From positions 1-62,241 of IMG/VR virus record IMGVR_UViG_3300037485_001606: 62,241 nucleotides of DNA; one strand, given 5' to 3'. Below, one piece after another: positions 44,914-53,386 of the stretch. Origin of the DNA: a virus. Every line of letters starts with the position of its first letter. The first letter of the stretch is position 1. The notes beneath the pieces are model-generated. The model was not told the DNA's origin. It did no database searches and saw nothing but the letters and a program-made list of their open reading frames with translations. Both the position numbers and the translations under genes were made by a program.

Positions 44914-45690
44914 ATGAGCAAGACACAAGTAGCAGTCCAAGAGACTAAGCAATACGCAGTTGCATTGGGCAACGTATTTGAAGATGACGCCAACATCGGT
45001 TTCGATGGCATGGGACAGGATGACTTTGCGCTTCCGTTCCTGCGCCTGTTGACCAACACCAGCCCAGAGGTAGGTGTGATGGATGGAGCCATGCCCGGCA
45101 TGATCATGAACACCGTTACTGGTGAGCTGTTCAACGGCAAAGAAGGCATCAGCGTGATCCCCGTGACCTATATTCGTCAGTACATTGAATGGGCACCACG
45201 TGGCTCGGGCAGTGGAGCACCTATCACGGTCTACCCCGCTACCTCTGACATTCTGAGCCGCACGCACCGCGAACCGGGCGACAACAAAGACTACTTGGAT
45301 AACGGTAATTACATTGAGAACACCGCCAATCACTACGTGATGGTGCTCAATGACGCAGGTATCCCTGAGCCCGCGCTCATCACCATGAAGTCCACTCAGC
45401 TTAAGAAGAGCCGCAAGTGGAACAGCATGCTGATGTCCACGAAGCTGATGGGCAAGAACGGTCCGTTCACGCCTCCCATGTACAGCCACATCTATCGCCT
45501 GTCCACACAAGCTGAGTCCAACGACAAAGGCAAGTGGTTTGGTTGGGAGATCGAAAAGGTTGGTGCCGTGGAAGACATGAATACTTATGCCGCTGCCAAA
45601 GCATTTGCATTACAGATTAACTCTGGCGAAGTGAAGGTCAAGCACGAACACGCTGAAGGCACTGTCGAATCAAGCGCTGCCCCGTTCTGA
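44914..45690 (+). CDS. Conserved replication-block protein, possible ssDNA-binding role
   Basis: 258 residues. Contains DDFALPFLRLLTNTSPEVG, a beta core with GISVIPVTYIRQYIEWAPR, NHYVMVLNDAGIPEPALITM, and KKSRKWNSMLM. The C-terminus is acidic-terminal and ends AAPF, a tail style common in single-stranded DNA-binding proteins. Position between an early coiled-coil gene and the primase fits a gp2.5-like job. The binding role is inference; I do not recognise an OB-fold signature with certainty. Confidence 0.7.
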   Translation: MSKTQVAVQETKQYAVALGNVFEDDANIGFDGMGQDDFALPFLRLLTNTSPEVGVMDGAMPGMIMNTVTGELFNGKEGISVIPVTYIRQYIEWAPRGSGSGAPITVYPATSDILSRTHREPGDNKDYLDNGNYIENTANHYVMVLNDAGIPEPALITMKSTQLKKSRKWNSMLMSTKLMGKNGPFTPPMYSHIYRLSTQAESNDKGKWFGWEIEKVGAVEDMNTYAAAKAFALQINSGEVKVKHEHAEGTVESSAAPF

Positions 45691-45789
45691 GTTTAGGGGC
45701 CGAAAGCGGATGCTGGCACAAACACCCCATAGGCAGTCAGAGACGACAGCCAGTGCAGCGAGTAGGCCCCACCTTCCATAGAGAGTTGT
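45691..45789 (+). other. Non-coding leader before the primase gene
   Basis: 99 bases without a credible gene. GGGGCC near the left end can pair with GGCCCC near the right end, giving a long closing stem. No clear promoter or terminator. The ribosome site before 45790 is weak (AGAGAGTTGT), so the fold could limit primase translation. Confidence 0.35.
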
Positions 45790-47322
45790 ATGACTGATAT
45801 CACCAGATTCAAAGCCATATTTAGCGGCCTCGACATCGCTTATGGCACCTATAGAATTAAATCGGAGCGTGGCGATGGTAAGCAGGCGGGACAAGCTACG
45901 GTGGTTCGTAAGCCGCCAACTGACGCCCTATGGGTTCAACATTTTGCTGGTGTGGACCCTTCCTTGGGAATTATTCCGATACGGTCTGACAACACTTGTA
46001 TCTGGGGCTGCATCGATATTGACCAGTACCCACTGGACCATAAAGGCTTGGTGGAAAAGGTTGCGCAGCTAAAGCTGCCAATGGTTGTTTGCCGTAGCAA
46101 ATCAGGAGGCGCACATGTGTTTTTATTTACTAAAGAGCCTGCGCCAGCACGTGACTTCCAAACGTACCTCAAGAATGCGGCTGCGCTCCTTGGTGAGGCT
46201 GGCCGAGAAATATTTCCCAAGCAAGCAGAGATACTTGTCGAGCGTGGAGACACCGGCAATTTCCTCAACCTGCCGTACTTTGGCGGTGATTCGGGGACGC
46301 GGTACGCGTTCAATGCCGATGGCTCAGCAGCAAGCCTTGAGGAGTTCTACGCGCTGCACGCGGCAAACGTACAAAGCCTTCCCCTTGACTTCCCTGAGCC
46401 GCCTAAGCAAGCAGAGAGCCCTATCAAAGATGGCCCGCCTTGCCTGCAGGCGCTTTGTGCGCAAGGGTTTCCAGAAGGCACCCGCAATAACGGATTATTC
46501 AACATTGGTGTCTATCTCAAACGCGCTCACCCCGGCGCGTGGGAAGACAGGATGGTTGAGTACAACCTCAAGTACGTTTCCCCTCCTCTCCCAAACAATG
46601 AAGTCCAGCTCATCATCAAGCAGGCAGGGAAGAAGGACTACCAGTACAAGTGCAAGGATGCCCCTCTCAACAGTTTTTGCAATTCTGGGCTGTGCCGTTC
46701 CCGCAAGTTTGGCATCGGTGCACACGCCCCTGATTCAGCGCAGATAGCCAGCCTGTCCAAGTACGCCAGTGACCCGCCCCTGTGGTTTCTGGATGTGAAC
46801 GGCAAGCGTGTCGAGCTGGAAACAGAGATGCTCTACAACCAAGCTGCTTTCCAAAAGGCCTGCCTCGAGAAAATCAATGTGGTGCCGCCTACCCTGCGCA
46901 AGCAGGACTGGGAGAACATGTTGAACGCCCTTTTGAAAGAGATGGTGGAGACTGAGCAAATCACCGTTGCATCGGAAGACACCAGCGTGGTTGGCCGCTT
47001 CATGGACCTCTTGGAAGAGTTTACGACCCATATGCAGCAGGCCTTGGCCCGCGAAGAGATGCTCATGGGCCGCCCATGGACCGATGAGGATGAAGCCAAG
47101 ACATACTTCCGGATCAAGGACCTTGACGCGCACTTGTTGCGTAATAACTTTAAGGCACTGACTGCTCCCAAGATGGCCCAGCGCCTGCGCGACATTGGCG
47201 GAGAGCCCATTAGTTTGTTTCTTAAAGGTAGAGCAGTCCGCTGCTGGCGCATTCCACGCTTTGGAAAGCAAGAAGCTCCGTTTGAAACACAAACGCAGCG
47301 CAAAGAAGGGAGTCCGTTTTGA
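45790..47322 (+). CDS. Archaeo-eukaryotic-type primase (PrimPol-like)
   Basis: 510 residues. AEP motifs: D-x-D in WGCIDIDQYPLDH (about 77-79), then VCRSKSGGAHVFLF (S-x-x-G-x-H) and a later FPKQAEILVERGDTGNFLNL. A Cys-rich zinc motif lies in KCKDAPLNSFCNSGLCRSRK (about 280-305). The helical C-terminus resembles primase C-terminal domains. It would start DNA synthesis for the family A polymerase downstream. Phage primases of this class replace DnaG-type enzymes. Confidence 0.85.
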   Translation: MTDITRFKAIFSGLDIAYGTYRIKSERGDGKQAGQATVVRKPPTDALWVQHFAGVDPSLGIIPIRSDNTCIWGCIDIDQYPLDHKGLVEKVAQLKLPMVVCRSKSGGAHVFLFTKEPAPARDFQTYLKNAAALLGEAGREIFPKQAEILVERGDTGNFLNLPYFGGDSGTRYAFNADGSAASLEEFYALHAANVQSLPLDFPEPPKQAESPIKDGPPCLQALCAQGFPEGTRNNGLFNIGVYLKRAHPGAWEDRMVEYNLKYVSPPLPNNEVQLIIKQAGKKDYQYKCKDAPLNSFCNSGLCRSRKFGIGAHAPDSAQIASLSKYASDPPLWFLDVNGKRVELETEMLYNQAAFQKACLEKINVVPPTLRKQDWENMLNALLKEMVETEQITVASEDTSVVGRFMDLLEEFTTHMQQALAREEMLMGRPWTDEDEAKTYFRIKDLDAHLLRNNFKALTAPKMAQRLRDIGGEPISLFLKGRAVRCWRIPRFGKQEAPFETQTQRKEGSPF

Positions 47323-47579
47323 AAAAATGGGACGGTTTTGATGAGGCCATTATTGGCCCCGCTATGGTCTGGGCTCGAAGAGGCGGCCAGATTGAGATTT
47401 TGGTTTACAACGGCGAAATCATCCGCAATATCCTGATGTCTCGGGACGGCATGGAGTTTTCGGAAGCACGGGAGTTCATCGAGTTCAACCTTGAAGGGGC
47501 GTACATCGGCATAGATGGCCCGCTTCTGGTCTGGCCCCACGATATGTATAGAGTGACCAACCATGACACCGAGCATTGA
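47319..47579 (+). CDS. Small conserved phage protein
   Basis: 86 residues from a TTG start overlapping the primase stop (TTGA), with GGAG upstream. It opens KKWDGFDEAIIGPAMVWARR and contains RDGMEFSEAREFIEFNLEGA and GPLLVWP. The W-D-G-x-D-E-A-I-I-G pattern is widespread in phages; the function is unknown. Both ends overlap neighbours, so it is part of the replication operon. Confidence 0.75.
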   Translation: MKKWDGFDEAIIGPAMVWARRGGQIEILVYNGEIIRNILMSRDGMEFSEAREFIEFNLEGAYIGIDGPLLVWPHDMYRVTNHDTEH

Positions 47580-49065
47580 AAAGGTCTTCGGGCCTCCGGG
47601 CACCGGCAAGACGACCTATTTGCTCAATGTCGTAGACAAAGAACTGGAGGCGGGGGTTTCCTCTGAAAGGATTGGCTACTTTTCTTTCACCAGAAAGGCT
47701 GCCAACGAAGCAAGAGACCGCGCCGTCACCAAATTCCCCAATCTGATACCCAAGACAGACTTCCCGTTCTTCAGAACACTGCACAGTCTTGCGTACCACG
47801 TGCTGGCCGTCAAGCCCGACTTGATCATGCAACCCGAGAACTATCGGGAGTTTGCAGAGCAGGCAGGGATTGAGATCAAACTCAATTCCGAAGACGACAC
47901 TGAGGTGTCCAAAGCAGACAACCCCATCCTGAATGAAATCAATCTGGCTCGTATTCGGGGCATTGACTTGCGCCAGCACTACAACGAATCAGGGTTGGAC
48001 ATCGAGTGGTATCATTTTGAGTTTGTAGAGCGCACTTACCGCCACTACAAGCGCAGCAGGGACCTGTTGGACTTCACGGATTTGCTGGAGATGGCCGTCA
48101 CCTCCTCGGACCAGCTCCCCTCCTTGGAGGTCCTGATCGTGGACGAAGCACAGGACCTCTCCCGTCTCCAATGGCAGCTTGTGGAAGCGCTGGCCGCCAA
48201 GGCCAAGCGCGTGTATCTGGCAGGGGATGACGACCAAGCGGTCTTCACTTGGGCAGGGGCCGATGTCAAAAGCTTTCTGTCCTTTCAAGGGACCATCAAG
48301 ATTCTTCAGCAGTCGTACCGCGTACCGAGCGCCGTGCACCAATTGGCAGACAAGATTGTTCACCGCATCCGTTCTCGCCAAAGCAAGGAGTGGAAGCCCC
48401 GCGAGTTCGAGGGCTCAGTCACCACCTATGACCGGTTTGAGGACGTGGATGTCAGCCAAGGGCAATGGCTCATCTTGGCCAGCACCAATTACCTGCTCAA
48501 TCCCATCGGGGAGTGGCTCAAGAGCCACGGACTATTGTTTGAGCGCAGCGGTATTCCCAGCGTGGGCCCCACCATCTTGAAGGCGGTTGTCAACTGGGAG
48601 CGCCTGCGCCAAGGCCAGATGATCCCGGGGGAAGAGATGGTCAACATCTACCGGTATCTGGACTCGGATTACGTGGCCCGAGGACACCGCAGCTTCAAGG
48701 GTGAGCGCAGTGAACTGTTCACCATGGCCCAGTTACAAACGGATTACGGCCTGCTGTCCGCGCCCATCTGGCATGAGGCTTTGGGCAAGATTGCACACGA
48801 CAAACGGGAGTATTTAATCTCTGTTTTGCGCCGCGGCTCTAGGCTCTCGGACGGTGCGCGGATAAAGTTATCCACAATCCACGGAGCCAAAGGTGGAGAG
48901 GCCGACAACGTCCTGCTGCTCATGGATATTTCCACAAGATTTGCCAAGGAATTACAGAAAAACGGTGACGACGTGCACAGGCTTTTCTATGTGGGCGTTA
49001 CCCGAGCGAAGAAATCATTGCACTTAGTGCTCCCCAAGTTTCAAGATAAAGGCTTCATGCTGTGA
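47563..49065 (+). CDS. UvrD/Rep-like superfamily 1 DNA helicase
   Basis: 500 residues. Motifs: Walker A FGPPGTGKTTYLL, Ia YFSFTRKAANEA, FFRTLHSLAY, Walker B VLIVDEAQDLSRLQW, III YLAGDDDQAVFTWAGAD, IV LQQSYRVPSAV, V KLSTIHGAKGGEADNVLL and VI RLFYVGVTRAKKSLH. This is a 3'-5' SF1A helicase. No DnaB-like replicative helicase is seen in the genome, so it may unwind the fork with the primase and polymerase. Overlaps both neighbouring genes. Confidence 0.93.
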   Translation: MTPSIEKVFGPPGTGKTTYLLNVVDKELEAGVSSERIGYFSFTRKAANEARDRAVTKFPNLIPKTDFPFFRTLHSLAYHVLAVKPDLIMQPENYREFAEQAGIEIKLNSEDDTEVSKADNPILNEINLARIRGIDLRQHYNESGLDIEWYHFEFVERTYRHYKRSRDLLDFTDLLEMAVTSSDQLPSLEVLIVDEAQDLSRLQWQLVEALAAKAKRVYLAGDDDQAVFTWAGADVKSFLSFQGTIKILQQSYRVPSAVHQLADKIVHRIRSRQSKEWKPREFEGSVTTYDRFEDVDVSQGQWLILASTNYLLNPIGEWLKSHGLLFERSGIPSVGPTILKAVVNWERLRQGQMIPGEEMVNIYRYLDSDYVARGHRSFKGERSELFTMAQLQTDYGLLSAPIWHEALGKIAHDKREYLISVLRRGSRLSDGARIKLSTIHGAKGGEADNVLLLMDISTRFAKELQKNGDDVHRLFYVGVTRAKKSLHLVLPKFQDKGFML

Positions 49066-50927
49066 GAACGATTCCAATGTTTCCAACCACCACTGAGTGG
49101 GTTTCCCCAGAAACTTTCCCCAACTTATCCACAGCCAAAGAGATCGCCATCGACCTCGAAACCTGTGACCCCAATCTGGAGTCTTTTGGGCCCGGATGGC
49201 CACGCAATGATGGCTTTGTTGTTGGGTATGCGGTGGCCGTGGACGGCTGGTCAGGCTACTACCCTGTCGCCCATGCGGGTGGGGGAAACCTTGACAAGAA
49301 GCGAGTGGAGGCTTGGATCAAGGATGTCTTGGCCACCCCGGCCGACAAGATTATGCATAACGCGGCCTACGATTGCGGCTGGCTTGGAGCCACGGGCTTC
49401 ACTGTCAATGGACGTATCTACGACACCATGCTGGCCGCTCCGCTGCTTGACGAGAATCGGTTCTCCTTCAGTCTCAACTCCCTTGGTTTTGAATACCTCA
49501 AGGAAATCAAAAGTGAGCAGGGGCTCAAGCAGGCCGCAGCCGACTTCGGTGTCCATCCTAAAAAGGAGCTATGGAAGCTCCCGGCCATGTATGTGGGTGA
49601 GTACGCCGAGCAGGATGCGGCGCTGACCCTGAAGTTGTGGCAGCACTTCAAAATCAAGATGCGTCAGGATGAAGTCGAATCCATCTTTGCGCTGGAGACT
49701 GATGTGTTCCCTGTCCTGTTGGAGATGACCCGCCGGGGCATTCGCTTTAACCGGGAAAAGTGTGCACTGATGATCGACAACATGAAGGTGCGTGAACAGC
49801 AACTGCTCCGGGAGATGAAGGAGCAGGCAGGGGTCAAGATTGACATCTGGGCCGCGCAATCCATTGCGATTGCCTTTGACCGTCTGGGCATCCAATACAC
49901 CAAGACAGAGAATGGTCTGCCAAGCTTCACCAAGCAGTTTCTTGACAACCATCCCCACCCTCTGGCCAAGATGATCATCGAGGCGCGGGAGACCAACAAG
50001 ACGCACAGCACCTTTCTCCAACCTTACATGTCCTTCAGCGCCAAGACAGGGCGCATTCATCCCCACGTCAATCAGATGCGTTCTGATGATGGAGGCACGG
50101 TCACCGGCCGTCTGTCCATGGCCAACCCCAACTTGCAGCAGGTGCCTGCCCGTCATGAAATCATCGGGCCCATGGTCCGTGGCTTGTTCATGCCGGAAGA
50201 TGGACAGTTGTGGGCCTCAAACGACTTTAGCTCTCAGGAGCCGCGCCTCTTGGTGCATTACGCGAGCCTCTTGGGCCTGCCCGGTGCCGATACCATGGTT
50301 GATGCCTACAACAACGACCCCAACACCGACTTCCACCAGATGGTGGCGGACATGGCGGGAATCAAACGTAAGGCGGCCAAGACCATTGGTTTGGGCCTGA
50401 TGTACGGCATGGGCAAGAATAAGTTGGCTGCCCAGTTGGATTTGGCGCTGAGCGAAGCGGATGAGCTAATCACCCGCTTCCACCAGAATGTGCCCTTCCT
50501 TAAAGGCACCGTCAACGCGGTGATGAAGCGCATTGATAACCCGGCAGCAGGCGGAGCAATTCGCACCTTGTTAGGACGCAAGTGCCGGTTCCCACTTTGG
50601 GAGCCGATGGAGTGGGGCGTGAACAAAGCATTGCCGCGCGAGCAGGCGGCGCTTGAATATGGCCCGCGGATCAAGCGAGCAGGTACTTACAAGGGCTTGA
50701 ACCGATTGATTCAGGGGTCAGCAGCCGACCAGACCAAAGCGGCCATGGTGGCCCTGAAGAAAGCGGGCTATGATCCTATCCTGCAGGTCCATGATGAAGT
50801 AGCGCTGTCCGTGAACCGGAGAGCCGATGCAGAGGAGGCTGCCCACATCATGGCCACTGCCGTGAGGATGGAAGTACCCAACCGATGTGACGTGGAAGTG
50901 GGCAATAGTTGGGGTGAAGCGAAATAA
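49062..50927 (+). CDS. Family A DNA polymerase with 3'-5' exonuclease
   Basis: 621 residues from GTG overlapping the helicase stop (GTGA); an ATG at 49077 is an alternative. The exonuclease domain has AIDLETCDP (ExoI), MHNAAYDCGWL (ExoII) and VGEYAEQDAALTL (ExoIII). Polymerase motif A is ASNDFSSQEPRLL, motif B KRKAAKTIGLGLMYG and motif C LQVHDEVAL. No 5'-3' exonuclease domain. It is the replicative polymerase of the phage. A strong terminator follows at once. Confidence 0.95.
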   Translation: MRTIPMFPTTTEWVSPETFPNLSTAKEIAIDLETCDPNLESFGPGWPRNDGFVVGYAVAVDGWSGYYPVAHAGGGNLDKKRVEAWIKDVLATPADKIMHNAAYDCGWLGATGFTVNGRIYDTMLAAPLLDENRFSFSLNSLGFEYLKEIKSEQGLKQAAADFGVHPKKELWKLPAMYVGEYAEQDAALTLKLWQHFKIKMRQDEVESIFALETDVFPVLLEMTRRGIRFNREKCALMIDNMKVREQQLLREMKEQAGVKIDIWAAQSIAIAFDRLGIQYTKTENGLPSFTKQFLDNHPHPLAKMIIEARETNKTHSTFLQPYMSFSAKTGRIHPHVNQMRSDDGGTVTGRLSMANPNLQQVPARHEIIGPMVRGLFMPEDGQLWASNDFSSQEPRLLVHYASLLGLPGADTMVDAYNNDPNTDFHQMVADMAGIKRKAAKTIGLGLMYGMGKNKLAAQLDLALSEADELITRFHQNVPFLKGTVNAVMKRIDNPAAGGAIRTLLGRKCRFPLWEPMEWGVNKALPREQAALEYGPRIKRAGTYKGLNRLIQGSAADQTKAAMVALKKAGYDPILQVHDEVALSVNRRADAEEAAHIMATAVRMEVPNRCDVEVGNSWGEAK

Positions 50928-50930
50928 GAA

Positions 50931-50955
50931 AAAGGGCCCCGAGGGGCCCTTTTTC
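50931..50955. terminator. Bidirectional intrinsic terminator
   Basis: AAAGGGCCCC (50931-50940) pairs with GGGGCCCTTT (50943-50952). A T-run follows on the plus strand and an A-run (AAGAAAAAG) on the other side. It lies between the converging polymerase gene and the leftward operon, and can stop transcripts in both directions. Confidence 0.92.
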
Positions 50956-51244
50956 ATTTGAACAGATTCTTTATCCGTTCCCAGAGAGTGAGAGGTCTCA
51001 GGTCCTCCCACAGATCGAGCTGGCGCAGGGTGAAGAGGTATTCCCCCTTGCCCTTACCAGCGACACGCTCCGCATCCAGTTGCTGGCGGTTGGATGCCAG
51101 ATACAGTGCCGCGCGGCGCACGACAGAGGACTGCAGACCAGTCCATTCCGCCAACTCCGATGTCTTGCCCTTGTAGTTGTGCGCACGTAAAGCAGCAAGG
51201 ACCGCGGTCCGCGCGTCTTCAGGCCTGACCCGCGTAGCGTTCAT
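50954..51244 (-). CDS. Small winged-helix-like protein
   Basis: 96 residues from the ATG at 51244, which overlaps the stop of the small membrane protein upstream (TGATG). N-terminal half VRPEDARTAVLAALRAHNYK, then TSELAEWTGLQSSVVRRAAL, has the helix spacing of a winged-helix DNA-binding fold. Last gene of the leftward operon before the terminator. Regulatory role inferred; no known family. Confidence 0.68.
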   Translation of the reverse strand: MNATRVRPEDARTAVLAALRAHNYKGKTSELAEWTGLQSSVVRRAALYLASNRQQLDAERVAGKGKGEYLFTLRQLDLWEDLRPLTLWERIKNLFK

Positions 51245-51411
51245 CAAAACCATCCAAACCAGATGCCCGTGCCGTGAATCCAAGCGATTGGAAACAGCAG
51301 AGCCCCAGCGACCAGAAAGCCCCAAGAGGCGGTTTTAAGGCAGACCACGACATGGGTGATCCACGCCAAGACAACCCAAGCCACACCCACAGTACCAAGT
51401 AAGCCGCTCAT
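51244..51411 (-). CDS. Small two-TM membrane protein
   Basis: 55 residues. Two hydrophobic helices (about 4-25, LLGTVGVAWVVLAWITHVVV, and 30-45, WGFLVAGALLFPIAWI) are followed by HGTGIWFGWF. The start overlaps the previous stop (ATGA) and the stop overlaps the next start (TGATG), which strongly supports translation despite its size. Small membrane proteins with this W-G-F-...-P-I-...-H-G-x-G-I-W-F-G pattern occur in many phages; superinfection exclusion is a possible role, inferred only. Confidence 0.8.
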   Translation of the reverse strand: MSGLLGTVGVAWVVLAWITHVVVCLKTASWGFLVAGALLFPIAWIHGTGIWFGWF

Positions 51412-51932
51412 CGTGCATTCCCCTCAAGGCGGTCAGCCACCAGTTTGGCGTAACCAGAGATGTCCACCCAGTGGTCCGATTTGTCAGGGTTGCCGTTGAT
51501 GATGCGCCCAAGCTTGTGGATGATCATGTCAATGGCTTCACGCTGGTCAAAGGCCAAAGGCGTGCTGCGTATGGCGATGTAGTTGTGCACCAAGCGTTTG
51601 AGCATTTGCATGATCTCTGCGCCTTCAATAAACTTGCCGTAGTCCTTGGCCCGCGCATCGAGGACCGCGTCCACATCCGTGTTGTTCTCGTCGTACTTCA
51701 AAATGCCATGTTTCAAGCCTTCCTTAACGTAGTCCTCCAATGGGACGCCCAGCTTCTTTGCAATCTCCACTTGGTTCTTTGTCACGGTGACCTTGCGTTT
51801 GCCTTCCTTTATTTTTCTGCGTAGTGCGTAGATGTAGCTGATGGATACGCTTAGCGCGTCAGCAACTTCCCTTGCCGTGGCAGTGGGGTTGTTGCGTATG
51901 TATTCCGCTGTAGTGACTTTGGTCTGTTTCAT
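51408..51932 (-). CDS. HTH plus DUF6378-like (MazG-like) protein
   Basis: 174 residues. N-terminal HTH (TAREVADALSVSISYIYALR, about 18-37). A linker motif QVEIAKKLGVPLEDYVKE is shared with the scaffold C-terminus. The C-terminal all-helical domain has RAKDYGKFIEGAEIMQ, LAFDQREAIDMIIHKLGRI and NPDKSDHWVDISGYAKL, like the DUF6378/MazG-related phage family. It may cleave or sense nucleotides, with an added DNA-binding head. AAGGAG precedes the ATG. Confidence 0.78.
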   Translation of the reverse strand: MKQTKVTTAEYIRNNPTATAREVADALSVSISYIYALRRKIKEGKRKVTVTKNQVEIAKKLGVPLEDYVKEGLKHGILKYDENNTDVDAVLDARAKDYGKFIEGAEIMQMLKRLVHNYIAIRSTPLAFDQREAIDMIIHKLGRIINGNPDKSDHWVDISGYAKLVADRLEGNAR

Positions 51933-51941
51933 AAAAACTCC

Positions 51942-52130
51942 TTATAAAAATGCTTCTTCATAATCTTCTAACGAACTGGGGTTGGTGGCCTTTACTTGCT
52001 TGGGGAACCTCTTGGGGTCCAATCGCTCAAAAGGCCACCACGCCATGAGCTCCTCTTGTGACAAAGGTCTGGTGTTATCAGTGCAGGGAGTCAAAGGCTT
52101 TATCCCACAAGATGTCTGAGTATTTTTCAT
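51942..52130 (-). CDS. Small hypothetical protein
   Basis: 62 residues from ATG 52130. A shorter 34-residue version from ATG 52046 has a better ribosome site (AAGAGGAG) and contains the core AWWPFERLDPKRFPKQ. It ends EDYEEAFL nine bases before the next gene. The long version overlaps the upstream gene by 53 bases. No family recognised; start uncertain. Confidence 0.5.
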   Translation of the reverse strand: MKNTQTSCGIKPLTPCTDNTRPLSQEELMAWWPFERLDPKRFPKQVKATNPSSLEDYEEAFL

Positions 52131-52272
52131 TTAGTTCTTCTACCTGTTCGTCTGTTAGCGACGTGCCGTCTTCAAATGTGCAATCAGCAAAGCAAGCATC
52201 GCTGAAGTCTGGGTAATCCCAAGCATGAACGTCTTGCACATTGGCTTCTACTTTTCTTCCATTGAGTTCCAT
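52078..52272 (-). CDS. Small acidic hypothetical protein
   Basis: 64 residues from ATG 52272, supported by AAAGGAGAAAGAA upstream; a longer reading has no site. It reads MELNGRKVEANVQDVHAWD, then FADCTFEDGTSLTDEQVEEL, strongly acidic and partly helical. Similar small acidic proteins occur in other phages; the function is unknown. Confidence 0.7.
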   Translation of the reverse strand: MELNGRKVEANVQDVHAWDYPDFSDACFADCTFEDGTSLTDEQVEELNEKYSDILWDKAFDSLH

Positions 52273-52283
52273 TTCTTTCTCCT

Positions 52284-52754
52284 TTATGTTGTTTCCAAAA
52301 TAACCCTTGCTCGTTTCGACGTGATGGTTTTCTCCACCATCCTGATGGCTGCTTCCAGCTCTGCTATGGTGCATGCATCCAACTGAGCGTCATGGACTTC
52401 CATGGCCAGATTGAAAATGGTGAGTTCGGGTCCGCGCAAAATAAACTTGCCAGTCTCCGCACCTCGGCGTCCCACCGCCAGAAGTGCGTCTTGCGCGGCC
52501 CGAATCTCATTCTCCCAATCGTCACCAATGCGCATGAGTGACAGCGCCTCGGTGATGTTGAACGCACCAATCAAGACATCAATGTCTTCGCGCGTACCGA
52601 TGCCAAGGCGTACGGTCTCCAAAGCTCCATGGTTCCTGATCTTCAGTGTGGTGCCAGCATTCACTGACCCCACACGTTTAAGACCACTGGAAACAAACAG
52701 CATGGTGTCCAGAATCAAGCCCCGCGGACGGTACTTACTTCGCTTCTTCATCAT
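52284..52754 (-). CDS. Conserved hypothetical phage protein
   Basis: 156 residues. It begins MKKRSKYRPRGLILDTMLF and contains LKIRNHGALETVRLG, ITEALSLMRIGDDW and LEAAIRMVEKTITSK. The K-R-S-K-Y-R-P-R start is a frequent phage hypothetical signature. Its 5' end overlaps the previous gene by 20 bases. Mostly helical; function unknown. Confidence 0.75.
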   Translation of the reverse strand: MMKKRSKYRPRGLILDTMLFVSSGLKRVGSVNAGTTLKIRNHGALETVRLGIGTREDIDVLIGAFNITEALSLMRIGDDWENEIRAAQDALLAVGRRGAETGKFILRGPELTIFNLAMEVHDAQLDACTIAELEAAIRMVEKTITSKRARVILETT

Positions 52755-53142
52755 TTTCCTCTTCTCGAATCACATCCTGCAGGTGGCCATGCATGCGCAC
52801 GGACATGTCGAATAGTTCGTTGATGGACGCCATCAGCTTGTTCTGGCGCTCGCGCCGCGTCTCCATCCAAAAGGACTTGCAGGTGGTCATCGAGCCCATG
52901 CGCAGCTTCAGGATGACTTTCGGGCCCTTGTCCTCTTCGTCCCCTTCATCCATCTCCGGGTCATACTTCATGTTGTTCATGCGAACCATGTAGACCACGC
53001 GGTCATACAGGTCAGAGACTGTCTGGGACAGGTACTCGGACCGCTCACGGCGGATGTCATTCATTTCCAGAGGAGGGATGACCACTTCTGCCTGCGCATC
53101 GAGTTCTTCAATGATGATGTGGATGTTGTCTTCAATCTTCAT
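52735..53142 (-). CDS. Charged hypothetical protein
   Basis: 135 residues from ATG 53142, which has GAAAGAACAGC upstream and overlaps the HTH gene by 11 bases. Longer readings lack a site. It opens MKIEDNIHIIIEELDAQAEV and has an acidic middle (PEMDEGDEEDKGP) and Met/Arg-rich C-terminal helices. No family recognised; position behind the repressor-like gene suggests a regulated accessory role. Confidence 0.65.
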   Translation of the reverse strand: MKIEDNIHIIIEELDAQAEVVIPPLEMNDIRRERSEYLSQTVSDLYDRVVYMVRMNNMKYDPEMDEGDEEDKGPKVILKLRMGSMTTCKSFWMETRRERQNKLMASINELFDMSVRMHGHLQDVIREEENDEEAK

Positions 53143-53386
53143 GCTGTTCTTTCGTTTCTGCGGTCTCCACCACGCCATAGATGTCCTCGTAGCTGACGCG
53201 GTGACCGCGGACCGCGGCTTCTGCAATCAGTTTGCGGGCACCGTCCGGCAGCATGGTCTGCTCGCGTAGTTCGTAGTGCCCCACGTTGCCTTGGGTGATG
53301 CCCAACATGTCAGCAAACTCTTGCTGGGTCATGCCCATGCGCTGGCGGATTTGCTTAAGTAGGTTGGTTTGCGGTAGTTCTTGCAT
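53132..53386 (-). CDS. Cro/CI-like HTH regulator
   Basis: 84 residues. A clear XRE-type HTH: LLKQIRQRMGMTQQEFADML, then GITQGNVGHYELREQTMLPD, with the Q-x-x-F-A-x-x-L-G-I-x-Q-x-x-V-x-x-Y-E pattern. Size fits a Cro-like dimeric repressor. It is the best candidate to bind the promoter palindromes in this genome. No integrase or CI partner is present, so it probably times early genes rather than lysogeny. Confidence 0.85.
   Translation of the reverse strand: MQELPQTNLLKQIRQRMGMTQQEFADMLGITQGNVGHYELREQTMLPDGARKLIAEAAVRGHRVSYEDIYGVVETAETKEQHED

Noticed and set aside
45670-45894. Leftward 74-codon gene across the primase leader
   Set aside because: It overlaps the start of the primase gene, has no ribosome site and no recognisable protein features.
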